Below the pieces are notes generated by a model. The model worked only from the letters and a program-made list of their open reading frames with translations, searched no databases and was not told the origin of the DNA. This document shows, piece after piece, positions 27,301 through 33,311 of a stretch of 64,000 bases of DNA. Both the position numbers and the translations under genes were made by a program. Each line of letters starts with the position of its first letter. Position 1 is the stretch's first letter. The DNA lies in the NCBI GenBank assembly GCA_009823505.1, contig VZQC01013305.1, positions 119,839 through 183,838 on the forward strand, written 5' to 3'. Origin of the DNA: Rhizomys pruinosus (lineage: Eukaryota; Chordata; Mammalia; Rodentia; Spalacidae).

Positions 27301-30300
27301 ACACAGGTGCACAAACCTACATGCAACAGCATGACCTAACACGCACACCAAAAAAATAAATTAAAATTGGGGCTGGGAGAGATGGCCTAGCGGTTAAGAG
27401 CGCCACACGCTCTTACAGAGACCCGGGTTCGATCACCCAGCACCCACATGGTGGCGAGAACTATCTGAAACTCCAATCATCCAGAACTCCAGTTCCAGGG
27501 GATCCGACACCCTCTTCTGACCCTTGCGGCATTGAACAACACGGGGGCAAAAACTTGCATACAGACAGTACATTATTCATATACATAAAGAAAATAAAAT
27601 TAATAAAATAAAATTAAAAAAAAATTACCACGCTTTTTATGATATATTTTGTGTATGTCTTTGGTGTGTGTGGTGTGTGTGTGTGTGTGTGTGTGGTTGG
27701 TTCTTTCCACCGATTGGGGGTCACCATGAAATGAAACTCAGTCAGTCACGACTTGGTAAAAGTGCTCGTCACTGGCTGAGCCCCTTCCCTGCCATACAAG
27801 CCTTTTTTTAATTTTTTTTTTTAATTTTATTTATTTTTGTATGCGTGTGAATGTACTGTCTGCATGCAGGTTTGTGCACCCGTGTCATGCAATGCTGCGG
27901 AACTCAGAAGAGGGCGTCGGATTCCCCTGGAACTGGAGTTAAAGATGGTTCTCAGCTGCCATGTGGGTGCTGGGGATTGAACCCGGGTCCTCTGTAAGAG
28001 TGGTCAGCGCTCTTAACGGCTAGGCCATCTCTCCAGCCCCGGCCATTCTTATGTGTACCTCTAATCCATTCCTCATCTCATCGTGCTCTATACTTTGATC
28101 TCTCTAGTCCTCACATTTCCTACAAACTGGAAGGTATGTTGAAATATTCAAGTTAAATATTTCTCAAGAAAAAATGCAGGTGATATCATATATTTATTCT
28201 GTATTACAGCTAGTTTGAGGCACATAATATCCTTTATTTCACTACAAGTTATGCTAAACTCAATCACTTGGTTGAGCTGGAGACCAAAAATAACTACATA
28301 GAAGAGGTACATTTGTCTCTTCACATTAGCAGACTATACCTTTTGTATAATGGTGTCAGTAACCATTTACATTAGCACATTGGAAGCTACAAAACGATCT
28401 ACTTCTCCATTCCTTCTACATGTATGGGTTGGTATTCTACAAGTTTTCCTTCATCAATGGAGATAAATTCCATATCTTCCTGAAACACAAATGCTTAATT
28501 TCTTTATCAAATTTTAGAATTTAGTTTCAAGAGACACTGCAGCAGAAGCAAATTAGATTATTTTCCTTTCACTATGAATCAAATAAGTTTAATTTATTCA
28601 GTATCTGGAAATAAATTATAATAATCATGTATTTTAAAATATTTTTGTATCTTTAATGTATAACTGTTGAAAATAACAAATTGAAATGTCACATGTAATG
28701 TTTAAAATATTACCATTTCTTGGGGGCTGGAGAGATGGCTCAACAGTTAAAAGCATTGACTGCTCTTACAAAGGACCTGAGTTCGATTCCCAGCACCCAC
28801 ATGGTGGTAAGAACTGTCTTAGGCTGGGCATGGTGGTGCACGCCTTTAATCCCAGCACTCAGGAAGCAGAGGCAGGCGGATCTCTTGAGTTCAAGGCCAG
28901 CCTGGTCTATCTATATTGAGCTCCAGGCCAGCTGGAACTAAAGGGAGACCCTGTCTCAAAAAAAAAATAAATAAATAAATAAATAAAATAAAATATTACC
29001 ATTTGGATTGCAGGCATGTATGAGGAAAATTCTTGCCAGCATACACAGGCCCTAGGTTCAATCCCCAGTATTAAAAAAAGAAAAACTACCACTGGCAAAA
29101 GATGACATTAAAAAGGTGATTCTAAGCCAGATATGATGTGGATAGCTTCAGTGTCAACTTGCTCAGGTTGAGGGAGCCTCAACCAAGGAACTGCATCCAT
29201 TGGAAAGGCCTGTGGCCACGTCTGTGGGGGTATTTTCTTGATTGTCGGGTGGACTTTGATCCAGTACTTGGGAGGCAGAGGCAGGAAGACCCCTTTGAGT
29301 TCAAAGCCAGGCTATTCTACATAGTGAGATCCCGGGGAGGGAGGGGGGGGAGAGGAAGGGGAGAGGGGGAGAGAGGGAGAGAGGGAGGGAGGGAGATGAG
29401 GACGGGAAGGAGGAGGGTAGGATCAGACGGAAAGGATGAAGAGGGAGAGAGGAGAAGGGCGATGAGAGGGAAAGAGAGAGAGTAGGGAGGCGAGGAGGGA
29501 GGAGGGAGAGAAAAAGGGAAAGAGGGAGAAAAAAAAAAAAAAAAAAAAAAAAAGGGAAGGAGAGAGGGAAGGACGGAGGGAAGGAGGAGGGAAGGAGGAG
29601 GGCAAGTGAGGAGGGCAGAGAAGAGGAGGGAGGACAGGGAGGAGGGATGTGAGGGAGGGGAGGAAGGAGGAGGGATGAAGCAAGCAATACTCAGCTAGCC
29701 TGAGCATAGGACAGAGGGAGAAGCCCAGTAAGCCAGCATTTCTCTATTGCCTGATTCCTGCCCTGATTCCTACCTTGGGCTCCTTTAGTGATATCTNACT
29801 CCACCATCTATTAACAAATGAAAATAAAACATTTATTACATTGTCTACTCTCGCTTTTTTATATTTATGGTGTATCCCAAGGAGATTTCCCTGTTGGGAT
29901 AAAATTTCACAAGAGGAGAGAGGGAAGGAGAGGGAAGGAGGAGGGAAGGAGGAGGGAAGGAGGAGGGGAGAGAGGGAGGGAGGAGGGAGGGAGGGATGAG
30001 GGAGGGAGGGAAGGAGGGAGGGAGGAAGCAAGCAAACTAGCTAGCTGAGCATGGGACAGAGGAGCAAGCCAGTAAGCAGCATTTCTCTATGCCTGATTCC
30101 TGCCCTGAGTTCCTACCTTGGGCTCCCTTAGTGATGAACTGTGACCTGAGAGATATAAGACAAACAAACTCTTTCCTCCCCAAGTTGGTATTGGTCAGAA
30201 TGTTTTGTCAGCAATGGAGAATCAAACTAAAACACATGGTGATGTATGCTTGTCATCCCAGCACTCAGGAGGCAGAGGCAGAAGGGGATCCAAGTGTCAG

Positions 30301-32666
30301 GCCAGCCTGGGCCACATACAGACATCCTGGTTTAAAAAACAGGAATGTTGGGGCTGGAGAGATGGCCTAGTGGTTAAGAGCGCCAACTGCTCTTGCAGAG
30401 GACCCAGGTTCGATCCCCAGCAACCACATAGCGGCTGAGAACCATCTTTGGCTCTAGTTCCAGGGGAATCTGACACTCTCTTCTGACCTCCGCAGCACTG
30501 GACGACAGAGGTGTACAAACCTACATGCAGACAGTACATTCATACACATACAAAAATAAATAAAAAAACAAAACAAAACAAAACAGCATGAACTTACAGG
30601 TGGTGTCATTTTGAAAAAAAGAAAATAACAGGAATGTGATGACACACAAACTAAAAATCTTATTCTCCTGCCATATCTTCACAACATGCTGAAATGTAGA
30701 CCACTTTGCAAGAATCATTATACTGCTTTCATCATTCTGTTAAGATTTTAAAACACAGGAAATGTTAAAATTCAAATAAACTCACCTGTTGAACAGCAGT
30801 GTCAACTGTAAATGCTTTATACACTGCCAAGGCCTGGCTTTTACTTCCTTTGCTCCAGATCACCATATTCCCAGCCACATAGAGCTCTTCATCATAGTCG
30901 GCTTCTTCTCCAATCTCACTCACACCTTTCCTTAACTGCCAGGTTTCCTTAAAAACCAACACACACAAGACATGCTCAGGCACATTTTTCCCCCTTTTCA
31001 ACAGTCTGGAGCAAGATTTATTTGCTCAGTAAGAATCAATCTGAAGCCGGGCGTGGTGGCGCACGCCTTTAATCCTAGCACTCAGGAGGCAGAGACAGGT
31101 GGATCTTTGTGAGTTCAAGGCCAGCCTGGTCCTCAGAATGAGTTCCAGAAAAAAAAAGAATCAATCTGAGTCTAACTCCTAGAAGGATTGATTAACTGAT
31201 TAACAAACTTGATATATTTAGTGTATTACATCTTAGGATTTTTCAGACACAAGAATTCACAGCACTTGAGGGGCAGAAACAGGTGGATCTCTGTGAGTTC
31301 AAGGCCAGCCTAGTCTACATAGTGAGTTCCAGGCCAGGTGGGGCTTCACAGGAAAACCCTGTCTCAAAAAAAAGACCAAAAAAATCATCTGTATTCAATG
31401 TTTTATATTATGCCTTCGTAGCTCCTATATTAGTCTGCCTTAAACACAGACAAAAATTATATCAAATACATGTCACAAAATTAAATTACATGCTTGGGAG
31501 ATGGCAAGGTGCACACAAGAATCAACAGGGACCTGGTGCACTGCAGACTTCCCTGTTCCACAGTCACACACACGTTCATCCTCTTTCCCTATTCTAGCCA
31601 CAAGATGAATGGAAGAGAAAGTTTCCAACTATGTACATCCCTAAGAGTTTGTCTCAAAGGCATATGAAAACTGAGTAAGGCAAGAGATCAGAGATGCAGT
31701 CAGGGGCAGGGTTTGCCTGGCATAAGCAAGACTTTGGTTTGCCTCTAGCACTACCAAAAAAAAAAAAAAAATTGAAAGGTAGGAACTGATTTTTTTCTGA
31801 CATACACTTACACTTCATCCCCATAATTTAGAACTATTACTCTTCCAGACAGGGCACACACCTAAAATCACAGTATTCAAGGGAAAAAAGTACTACCATG
31901 CTAACATTCTAATGTGACAGTTCAGCCTTCTTCCAGAAACTTCTGTTGCATCATGGACCATTTCTAATGTCTACCACTTAGCCAGCAGCATATGAAATTT
32001 GACACCCACAAATGAAGTGAAGAAAAAGAGCTTTAAAGGATAGTCCTCATTGTTCATAAAATTTCAAGTTACACCGGGCGTGGTAGTGCACACCTTTAAT
32101 CCCATTACTCGGGAGGCAGAGGTAGGCAGATCTTCATGAGTTCAAGGCCAGCCTGGTCTACAGAGCGAGCTCCAGGCCAGCTGGGACTAAAGGGAGACCC
32201 TGTCTCAAAAATACCAAAAAAAAAAAAAAGAAAAAGAAAATTTCAAGTTATAAAGCATGTCTACAGAAGCAGCTAATACACTCTAATACACTGTAATACT
32301 ACAAAGTCATCCTTTTAGCACTGATTGGAATTTCTAAAACCTTAACTTTTACACTCAAAGTGCCAGCTTATCACTTCTCAGATGTACTTGGGTAGCTTTA
32401 ACTGACAAGTAGATTATTCACGGTTTCAAAAATATGATAAATCTTAATAGAACCTTTTGTTTCTCGTGGATTGTAACCTCCTGAAGGGATCCCACCAGGC
32501 CAGCAGCACCATCAGAAGACCATAATTCAGAAGCTGGCTGCAGTTGGCGAAGCTGAAGGTTCAAAGCATTAGGGTGGTTCTTGCAGTGGTCTCGACCAAA
32601 AGGCACAAATTCCTGCAAATCCCCGGCTGCAATCATCGTTGCCCTTTCTTCAGAGAAGTTCGACAT
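7170..32666 (-). CDS. Anapc1: Anapc1, 5' part of gene (12 coding exons, residues 1-505)
   Basis: APC1 is the largest scaffold subunit of the anaphase-promoting complex/cyclosome, the nuclear/cytoplasmic E3 ubiquitin ligase that targets securin and cyclins. Twelve exons join on the minus strand as 32454-32666, 30786-30947, 25408-25459, 25126-25226, 21116-21198, 19726-19799, 17182-17327, 14829-15049, 13531-13740, 11013-11108, 7363-7453 and 7170-7235. They total 1515 nt, exactly 505 codons, with no stop and with AG/GT borders throughout. The product starts [20 protein letters not shown] and matches the vertebrate APC1 N-terminus closely, as I recall it. The family is about 1940 residues long, so roughly three quarters lies beyond the left edge. 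In known structures this part is a WD40-like propeller containing a long phosphorylated loop (here about residues 290-400). A noisy extra copy of exon 8 at 22346-22490 should not be included. Identity is firm. Confidence 0.97.
7363..7453 (-). CDS. Anapc1: Anapc1 exon 12: residues 453-483
   Basis: This exon has 91 nt and encodes (R)[20 protein letters not shown] and then [10 protein letters not shown], ending on a codon boundary. The acceptor is ATTTAG and the donor is GTAAATG. Confidence 0.96.
7895..8163 (+). mobile_element. B1 SINE pair forming a fold-back
   Basis: A sense B1 head (7895-7975) is interrupted by a T-rich antisense B1 half (7976-8045) and then resumes in sense to 8147. The whole is bounded by gtactgcagt at 7886-7895 and 8164-8173. 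The antisense and sense halves can pair over about 35 nt. Confidence 0.85.
8172..8275 (+). pseudogene. U6 snRNA retropseudogene
   Basis: It follows U6 from its 5' end (gtgcttgctttggctgcaca) through attggaacaatacaga, agcatggcccc, atgcaaattc and gaagcattcaatatattt. It has substitutions and a deletion after acagat, so it is not functional. A 12-bp direct repeat, aatgtactg(c/t)ag at 7883-7894 and 8286-8297, fits its own target duplication, later split by the B1 insertion at its 5' junction. Confidence 0.93.
8338..8530 (+). mobile_element. B3-type SINE (old B2-related)
   Basis: The tRNA-like head, ggggccagtgagatggatca, is followed by tgatgacttgagttcaaccc and an A-rich tail. Confidence 0.8.
8640..9120 (+). 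mobile_element. Old L1 fragment with internal (CA)n
   Basis: Diverged L1 3' segment in sense orientation: taatccaacaatttcattgc, then tatctatcaactgataaaca. A (CA)n tract at 8960-8991 lies inside it. Confidence 0.75.
9132..9265 (+). mobile_element. B1 SINE
   Basis: Runs from ggggcatgatgatgtacacc to a degraded 3' end lacking the gagaccctgtctc block. Confidence 0.85.
9343..9498 (+). mobile_element. B1 SINE
   Basis: Full length, aaccaggtgtggtagccc to gagactcttgtctc plus an A17 tail. The tccaga stretches on both sides are a short possible duplication. Confidence 0.9.
9675..10113 (+). mobile_element. Old B2 SINE split by a nested insertion
   Basis: The head is at 9675-9716 and the remainder resumes at 9984 (ctccagaggacctgagttc). 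The interruption at 9717-9972 is flanked by gtttactgttc on both sides. Confidence 0.9.
9717..9972 (+). mobile_element. B2-head/B1 fused SINE
   Basis: A B2 head (gggctggagagatggctcag to attcccagcaccaccat) runs directly into a B1 body at agtggcccacacctttaatt, then an expanded ggcaggggcag run, and ends ctgggactaaagggtgaccc plus A tail. It was inserted as one unit: gtttactgttc at 9706-9716 and 9973-9983. Confidence 0.85.
10132..10275 (+). mobile_element. B1 SINE with noisy indels
   Basis: The B1 is recognisable throughout, but several one-base indels (for example in ggccagccgtcctacagatg) suggest either age or base-call errors. An (AAT/AAAT)n tail runs to about 10340. Confidence 0.85.
10347..10452 (+). 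mobile_element. B1 SINE, internally deleted
   Basis: From agccagccatggcagcacttg to caggacagctgaggctata; about 40 nt of the 5' half are missing. Confidence 0.8.
10542..10694 (-). mobile_element. B1 SINE, 3' partner of a B2
   Basis: Full-length antisense B1. It and the adjoining B2 share one outer duplication, aaaagttatttctt (10528-10541 and 10931-10944). Confidence 0.92.
10695..10930 (-). mobile_element. B2 SINE
   Basis: Full-length antisense B2 including the atttatttatttctgtatgtg tail. It abuts the B1 head (gccgggcgtgg on the minus strand) with no second target duplication. Confidence 0.93.
11013..11108 (-). CDS. Anapc1: Anapc1 exon 11: residues 421-453 (split)
   Basis: This exon has 96 nt and encodes (R)[19 protein letters not shown] and then [12 protein letters not shown] plus two bases of an arginine codon. 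The acceptor is CTACAG and the donor is GTAAGTG. It fits the last blades of the N-terminal propeller. Confidence 0.96.
11411..11840 (+). mobile_element. Old B3/B2-like SINE split by a nested B2
   Basis: Sense head at 11411-11475 (aactggagatatagggagac) and tail from 11669. A B2 in the opposite strand (11476-11668) interrupts it, with the approximate duplication gaggatcagaggg/agaggatgagag. Confidence 0.75.
11476..11668 (-). mobile_element. B2 SINE
   Basis: Antisense copy ending ctgagccatctctgtagcccc; diverged in the tail module. Confidence 0.88.
11905..11955 (+). repeat. (CA)n microsatellite
   Basis: About 25 uninterrupted CA units. Confidence 0.98.
12186..12296 (-). mobile_element. B1 SINE, diverged
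   Basis: Antisense, tttttttgagacagagtatc to gattagagacatgcaggac; internal deletion. Confidence 0.8.
12636..12840 (-). mobile_element. B1 SINE with (GT)n tail
   Basis: The A tail has become a (GT)n run at 12652-12697. The target duplication is catgtatctttt at 12624-12635 and 12841-12852. Confidence 0.93.
13108..13258 (+). mobile_element. B1 SINE
   Basis: From aggcatgatggtgcacacct to aggccctgtctcaaaaaa. Confidence 0.9.
13531..13740 (-). CDS. Anapc1: Anapc1 exon 10: residues 351-421 (split), phospho-loop end
   Basis: This exon has 210 nt and encodes (S)[19 protein letters not shown].. and then [20 protein letters not shown] and ..[19 protein letters not shown]. Three further SP motifs (HSPA, QSPK, HSPS) continue the Ser-rich loop before the return to folded sequence. 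The acceptor is TTTCTTTCAG and the donor is GTTTGG. Confidence 0.96.
13877..14055 (+). mobile_element. B1 SINE, 'actaaagg' subtype
   Basis: Young-looking copy (gccgggcgtggtggcgcacg) with the diagnostic ctgggactaaagggagat and a (caaaa)n tail. Confidence 0.93.
14059..14222 (+). mobile_element. B1 SINE
   Basis: Directly follows the previous B1; agctggatgtggtggtatac to ccttatctcataaac plus A14. Confidence 0.9.
14229..14284 (+). mobile_element. Short ID-like SINE
   Basis: A tRNA-like ggggatagcgcagtggttaa head is joined to gttaagaaccccag. It is flanked by aagactacca on both sides (from 14221 and from 14287), so it was mobilised as a very short unit. Confidence 0.7.
14348..14609 (+). mobile_element. 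B2 SINE, young
   Basis: Near-consensus copy. The 14-bp duplication is agaatggtaaacaa at 14334-14347 and 14610-14623. Confidence 0.96.
14829..15049 (-). CDS. Anapc1: Anapc1 exon 9: residues 278-351 (split), start of the phospho-loop
   Basis: This exon has 221 nt and reads [20 protein letters not shown] and then a Ser/Pro-rich segment containing [16 protein letters not shown] and [13 protein letters not shown]. It corresponds to the disordered loop of APC1 whose mitotic CDK/PLK phosphorylation is known to relieve auto-inhibition and admit CDC20. The SP motifs are seen here; the role is family knowledge. The acceptor is TTAAG and the donor is GTAGGG. Confidence 0.96.
15120..16390 (+). other. 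Intron without exon; possible old L1 3' end
   Basis: No SINE is seen. The stretch 15900-16390 (ctggtatcagcatgcacaag, then aactgacactggggagtggc, ending in A-rich ttgattaaaaaaa) resembles rodent L1 3' untranslated sequence, but I cannot assign it firmly. The rest is unremarkable unique intron. Confidence 0.4.
16476..16636 (+). mobile_element. B1 SINE, first of three at one target
   Basis: Near-consensus copy with an A tail, bounded on both sides by aaacacagtatt (left copy ends 16475, right copy ends 16651). Confidence 0.95.
16652..16904 (+). mobile_element. B2 SINE, second of three at one target
   Basis: Near-consensus with an (aaaat)n tail. It follows the second copy of acacagtatt, and another cagtattt follows its tail at 16912-16919. 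Confidence 0.95.
16920..17068 (+). mobile_element. B1 SINE, third of three at one target
   Basis: Diverged head (cgggcatggtgacgcatgcc), a missing gagaccctgtctc block, and a final agtattt at 17069-17075. The noisy duplicate at 22085 begins within a copy of this element. Confidence 0.88.
17182..17327 (-). CDS. Anapc1: Anapc1 exon 8: residues 229-277
   Basis: This exon has 146 nt and encodes (S)[20 protein letters not shown] and, further on, [21 protein letters not shown], ending on a codon boundary. The donor is GTGAGG and the acceptor is TTTTTAG. It is the intact, correctly ordered copy. An indel-bearing copy lies at 22346-22490. Confidence 0.97.
17655..17898 (+). mobile_element. B2 SINE
   Basis: Target duplication gaaattgcaaggtc at 17641-17654 and 17899-17912. 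Confidence 0.95.
18108..18330 (+). mobile_element. Old B2 SINE
   Basis: ggagctggagaaatagctca through tccatataaaataaaagtc; diverged. Confidence 0.88.
18343..18495 (+). mobile_element. B1 SINE
   Basis: Near-consensus copy; sits 12 nt before another B1. Both repeats reappear in the noisy duplicate. Confidence 0.93.
18508..18682 (+). mobile_element. B1 SINE with (ATCA)n tail
   Basis: The tail has evolved into an atca repeat (18653-18680). Confidence 0.93.
18970..19141 (+). mobile_element. B1 SINE
   Basis: aggccaggcatggtggtgca to gagaccctgtctc plus a long A tail broken by one T. Confidence 0.93.
19212..19354 (-). mobile_element. B1 SINE
   Basis: Antisense, ctttttgagacagggtctcc to gcatacaccatcacacctg. 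Confidence 0.9.
19442..19628 (-). mobile_element. B1 SINE with 3' transduced-like flank
   Basis: Antisense B1 (19463-19628). The repeated acaagccatttttttt lies outside an extra ctcactacaccatcatgaca, so that short non-B1 piece seems to have come in with the element. Confidence 0.85.
19726..19799 (-). CDS. Anapc1: Anapc1 exon 7: residues 204-229 (split)
   Basis: This exon has 74 nt and encodes (R)[20 protein letters not shown] and YKSA, plus one base of a serine codon completed in exon 8. The donor is GTAAGTG. The acceptor is CTAG directly before AGAACC, and this choice keeps the frame. Confidence 0.95.
19862..19921 (-). mobile_element. 60-bp retroinsertion of unknown source
   Basis: A T-rich run followed by aggctggccagcacagccca and further non-SINE sequence, bounded by a perfect 17-bp direct repeat aagtttgtacttttctt (19845-19861 and 19922-19938). 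This is the form of a truncated, polyadenylated RNA copied by L1 machinery on the minus strand. Confidence 0.75.
19970..20300 (+). mobile_element. Old interspersed repeat, family unassigned
   Basis: The phrases ggcccaagagttatagccca and gaaaccatgagccaaaatac resemble a widespread old rodent/mammalian repeat that ends in a 'gagccaaaataa' phrase. I cannot name it. Confidence 0.4.
21116..21198 (-). CDS. Anapc1: Anapc1 exon 6: residues 177-204 (split)
   Basis: This exon has 83 nt and encodes [25 protein letters not shown] plus two bases of an arginine codon finished in exon 7. The donor is GTATT and the acceptor is ACAG. It carries the conserved [11 protein letters not shown] propeller strand. Confidence 0.96.
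21672..21800 (-). mobile_element. B1 SINE, diverged
   Basis: Antisense, tttttagacagggtctgcct to gtgctaccatgcccggctt. Confidence 0.85.
21891..22065 (+). mobile_element. B1 SINE at the join to the noisy duplicate
   Basis: Near-consensus copy following agaatattctct. The A tail is overlong (about 30 A) and runs straight into the duplicated segment. Confidence 0.9.
22085..24835. repeat. Noisy second copy of 16925-19640
   Basis: Collinear with 16925-19640 in the same orientation: B1, Anapc1 exon 8, B2 (22822-23065), old B2 (23286-23500), two B1 (23517-23665, 23690-23835), B1 (24150-24325) and two antisense B1 (24408-24540, 24655-24815). The copy differs mostly by single-base insertions and deletions, for example gatgcgctagtgg for gatggcctagtgg and gcgccgcagcc for gcgcgcgcc. 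That error type points to unpolished long-read sequence. It sits in the wrong place for gene order. Confidence 0.9.
22346..22490 (-). pseudogene. Duplicate of Anapc1 exon 8, one base short (likely artefact)
   Basis: It has 145 nt against 146 in the intact exon. One base is lost next to the acceptor (aaaaagccttt in place of aaaaaggccta), which shifts the frame if spliced. It lies between exons 5 and 6, so a transcript would read 5-8'-6-7-8. Treat it as an assembly copy, not a gene part. Confidence 0.88.
24863..25081 (+). mobile_element. B2 SINE
   Basis: Target duplication gatattctct before and gaatattctct after (25082-25093). The same agaatattctct also precedes the B1 at 21891, so the duplicated block was spliced in at this site. 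Confidence 0.93.
25126..25226 (-). CDS. Anapc1: Anapc1 exon 5: residues 143-176
   Basis: This exon has 101 nt, completing the split codon and encoding [24 protein letters not shown]. With exon 4 it makes exactly 51 codons. The acceptor is TTCTTTTCAG with a good pyrimidine tract. The donor is GTAAA. A noisy duplicate of exon 8 lies in the intron between this exon and exon 6. Confidence 0.96.
25408..25459 (-). CDS. Anapc1: Anapc1 exon 4: residues 126-142
   Basis: A short exon of 52 nt encoding [17 protein letters not shown] plus the first base of a split glycine codon. The donor is GTAAG (plus-strand cttac at 25403-25407) and the acceptor is TTAG. The [14 protein letters not shown] stretch matches human APC1 as I recall it. 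Confidence 0.95.
25559..25711 (+). mobile_element. B1 SINE
   Basis: Near-consensus; cagccaggtgtggtggcgca to gaccctgtctc. Flanked by cataagacctct on both sides (25545 and 25717). Confidence 0.94.
25839..25994 (+). mobile_element. B1 SINE
   Basis: tagccaggtttggtagtcac to aaccctgtctctc plus A tail; abuts a B2. Confidence 0.9.
25997..26210 (+). mobile_element. Old B2 SINE
   Basis: aggctggagagatgtctcag to ctcataaacataaattttg. Confidence 0.9.
26277..26362 (-). mobile_element. B1 fragment
   Basis: Only the 5' part in antisense: gggatccacctgcatatgtc to cactcctggc. Confidence 0.8.
26403..26594 (+). mobile_element. Old B2 SINE
   Basis: gggctggagggatggctcag to catacatataaaataaaa; its tail is followed directly by a B1. 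Confidence 0.92.
26595..26750 (+). mobile_element. B1 SINE, young
   Basis: Near-consensus gccgggcgtggtggcgcacg to gtctcgaaaagacc. Confidence 0.95.
26980..27660 (+). mobile_element. Truncated antisense B1 followed by two B2 SINEs, noisy
   Basis: B1 fragment at 27016-27093 (minus), B2 at 27126-27366 and B2 at 27369-27625 (both plus). Both B2 copies carry scattered one-base insertions (gctgggagag, cttggcag, ccacgatgg, gatcacccag), unlike neighbouring copies, so local base-call quality looks poor. Confidence 0.88.
27663..27694 (+). repeat. (GT)n microsatellite
   Basis: About 15 GT units with one early interruption. Confidence 0.95.
27808..28040 (-). mobile_element. B2 SINE
   Basis: Full-length antisense copy ending taggccatctctccagcccc. 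Confidence 0.94.
28041..28703. other. Unique Anapc1 intron sequence
   Basis: No SINE, no exon border in frame, AT-rich. Nothing recognised. Confidence 0.6.
28719..28989 (+). mobile_element. B2-head/B1 fused SINE
   Basis: About 100 nt of B2 (to acatggtggtaagaactgtc) joins tt-aggctgggcatggtgg of a B1 that ends ctggaactaaagggagac and an (aaat)n tail. One 15-bp duplication, aaaatattaccattt (28704-28718 and 28990-29004), encloses the whole. Confidence 0.92.
29005..29085 (+). mobile_element. ID-type SINE
   Basis: Degenerate tRNA-like unit: ggattgcaggcatgtatgag, caggccctaggttcaatccc, then A-rich. Confidence 0.7.
29330..29690 (+). repeat. Polypurine (GGGAGA/GGAGGGA)n tract
   Basis: About 360 nt almost wholly of G and A, with an A24 run at 29530-29553. 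It starts at the broken tail of a B1 (29254-29330). Confidence 0.95.
29910..30028 (+). repeat. Second polypurine tract
   Basis: gggaagga/ggagggag repeats, followed by the same sequence that follows the first tract, so it may be the same tract assembled twice around the N at 29797. Confidence 0.9.
30237..30340 (+). mobile_element. B1 fragment
   Basis: gatgtatgcttgtcatccca to gccacatacagaca; the 3' end is missing. Confidence 0.8.
30349..30588 (+). mobile_element. B2 SINE
   Basis: Near-consensus copy with one copy of the 'aactccagttccagg' module and a (caaaa)n tail. Confidence 0.94.
30786..30947 (-). CDS. Anapc1: Anapc1 exon 3: residues 72-125
   Basis: This exon has 162 nt and 54 codons, phase 0 at both ends. 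It reads [20 protein letters not shown] at its start and includes the strongly conserved stretch [16 protein letters not shown]. The acceptor is AG (plus-strand ct at 30948-30949). The donor is GTGAG (plus-strand ctcac at 30781-30785). Confidence 0.96.
31044..31154 (+). mobile_element. B1 SINE, 3'-truncated
   Basis: Ends at gagttccag plus A tail. The duplication aagaatcaatctga flanks it (31030-31043 and 31156-31169). Confidence 0.93.
31252..31383 (+). mobile_element. B1 SINE, 5'-truncated
   Basis: Begins at agcacttgaggggcagaaac and ends aaaccctgtctc plus A tail. Confidence 0.88.
31384..32056. other. Intron with one degraded ID-like SINE
   Basis: An ID-like unit occupies about 31690-31775 (agagatgcagtcaggggcag, ending A17). 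The rest is unique. Confidence 0.6.
32072..32236 (+). mobile_element. B1 SINE, 'actaaagg' subtype
   Basis: caccgggcgtggtagtgcac to ctgggactaaagggagac plus A tail. Duplication aaaatttcaagtta (ends 32071 and restarts 32237). Confidence 0.94.
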
Positions 32667-32690
32667 GGGTTCCAAATATCAACATTATTT
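32454..32690 (-). CDS. Anapc1: Anapc1 exon 2: start codon and residues 1-71
   Basis: The ATG is at 32666-32664 and coding runs to 32454, ending ..IHEKQK at a codon boundary. The frame joins to E of exon 3. The donor after 32454 reads GTTCTA, a weak match to consensus, but it is the only GT that keeps the conserved K/E junction. The likely acceptor is the TACAG at 32691-32695, which would leave 24 nt of 5' UTR in this exon. That UTR holds an out-of-frame ATG at 32685 whose 11-codon frame overlaps the true start. The coding part is certain. The exon's right end is inferred. Confidence 0.93.
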
Positions 32691-32829
32691 CTGTATGAAT
32701 TCAAACACTTTGGTGAGCCCCTAATCAAAATCGGATTACTAGAAAACTGCAGCTAGAGTTGTGGTGGACATGTCACTCCAACTCACAAACATTTCTACAT
32801 ACAGTAAATGACAACTTGAAATTCTATAA

Positions 32830-32986
32830 CGGGGAGAGGTGGCGCGCGCCTTTAATCCTAGCACTTAGGAGGCAGAGGCAGGCGGATCTCTGTGAGTTCA
32901 AGGCCAGCCTGATCTACAGAGTGAGTTCCAGGCCAGCTGGGGCTACAGGGAGACCCTGTCTCAAAAAGAGAAAAAAAAAAAAAAAG
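32830..32986 (+). mobile_element. B1 SINE
   Basis: gggagaggtggcgcgcgcct to gaccctgtctc. The gaaattcta duplication lies at both ends. Confidence 0.94.
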
Positions 32987-33067
32987 AAATTCTACCGCTA
33001 TGTAATATAGTACTTAGTAGGTGCAGGTTCTGTCTCTGACAAAACATCTATTATAAAAATAAATTTC

Positions 33068-33297
33068 GGGGCTGGAGAGATGGCCTAGCGGTTAAGAGCA
33101 CCAACTGCTCTTGCAGAGGACCCGGGTTCAATCCCCGGCACCCATATGGCGGCTGAAAACCATCTTTAACTCCAGTTCCAGGGGAATCCGACACCCTCTT
33201 CTGACCCTCTTCTGACCTCCAAGGCATTGAACGACACAGGTGCACAAACCTACATGCAGGCAGTACATTCATACACATACGAAAATTAAAAAATAAA
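33068..33297 (+). mobile_element. B2 SINE
   Basis: Near-consensus with a doubled cctcttctgac module at 33193-33216. aataaatttc precedes it and recurs after its tail. Confidence 0.94.
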
Positions 33298-33311
33298 TAA
33301 ATAAATTTCAG

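Larger units (their letters stand above)
29130..30236 (+). mobile_element. Old rodent interspersed repeat, interrupted and partly doubled
   Basis: The 5' half (gcttcagtgtcaacttgctc, 29130-29252) is followed by a B1 fragment and purine tracts. The 3' half (agccagtaagcagcatttct to ccaagttggtattggtcaga) occurs at 29690-29796, cut at the N, and again complete at 30024-30236. The family name is uncertain. Confidence 0.6.

Noticed and set aside
29301..29707. Long minus-strand open frames rich in Pro/Ser/Leu
   Set aside because: Translations of the polypurine tract; low-complexity only.
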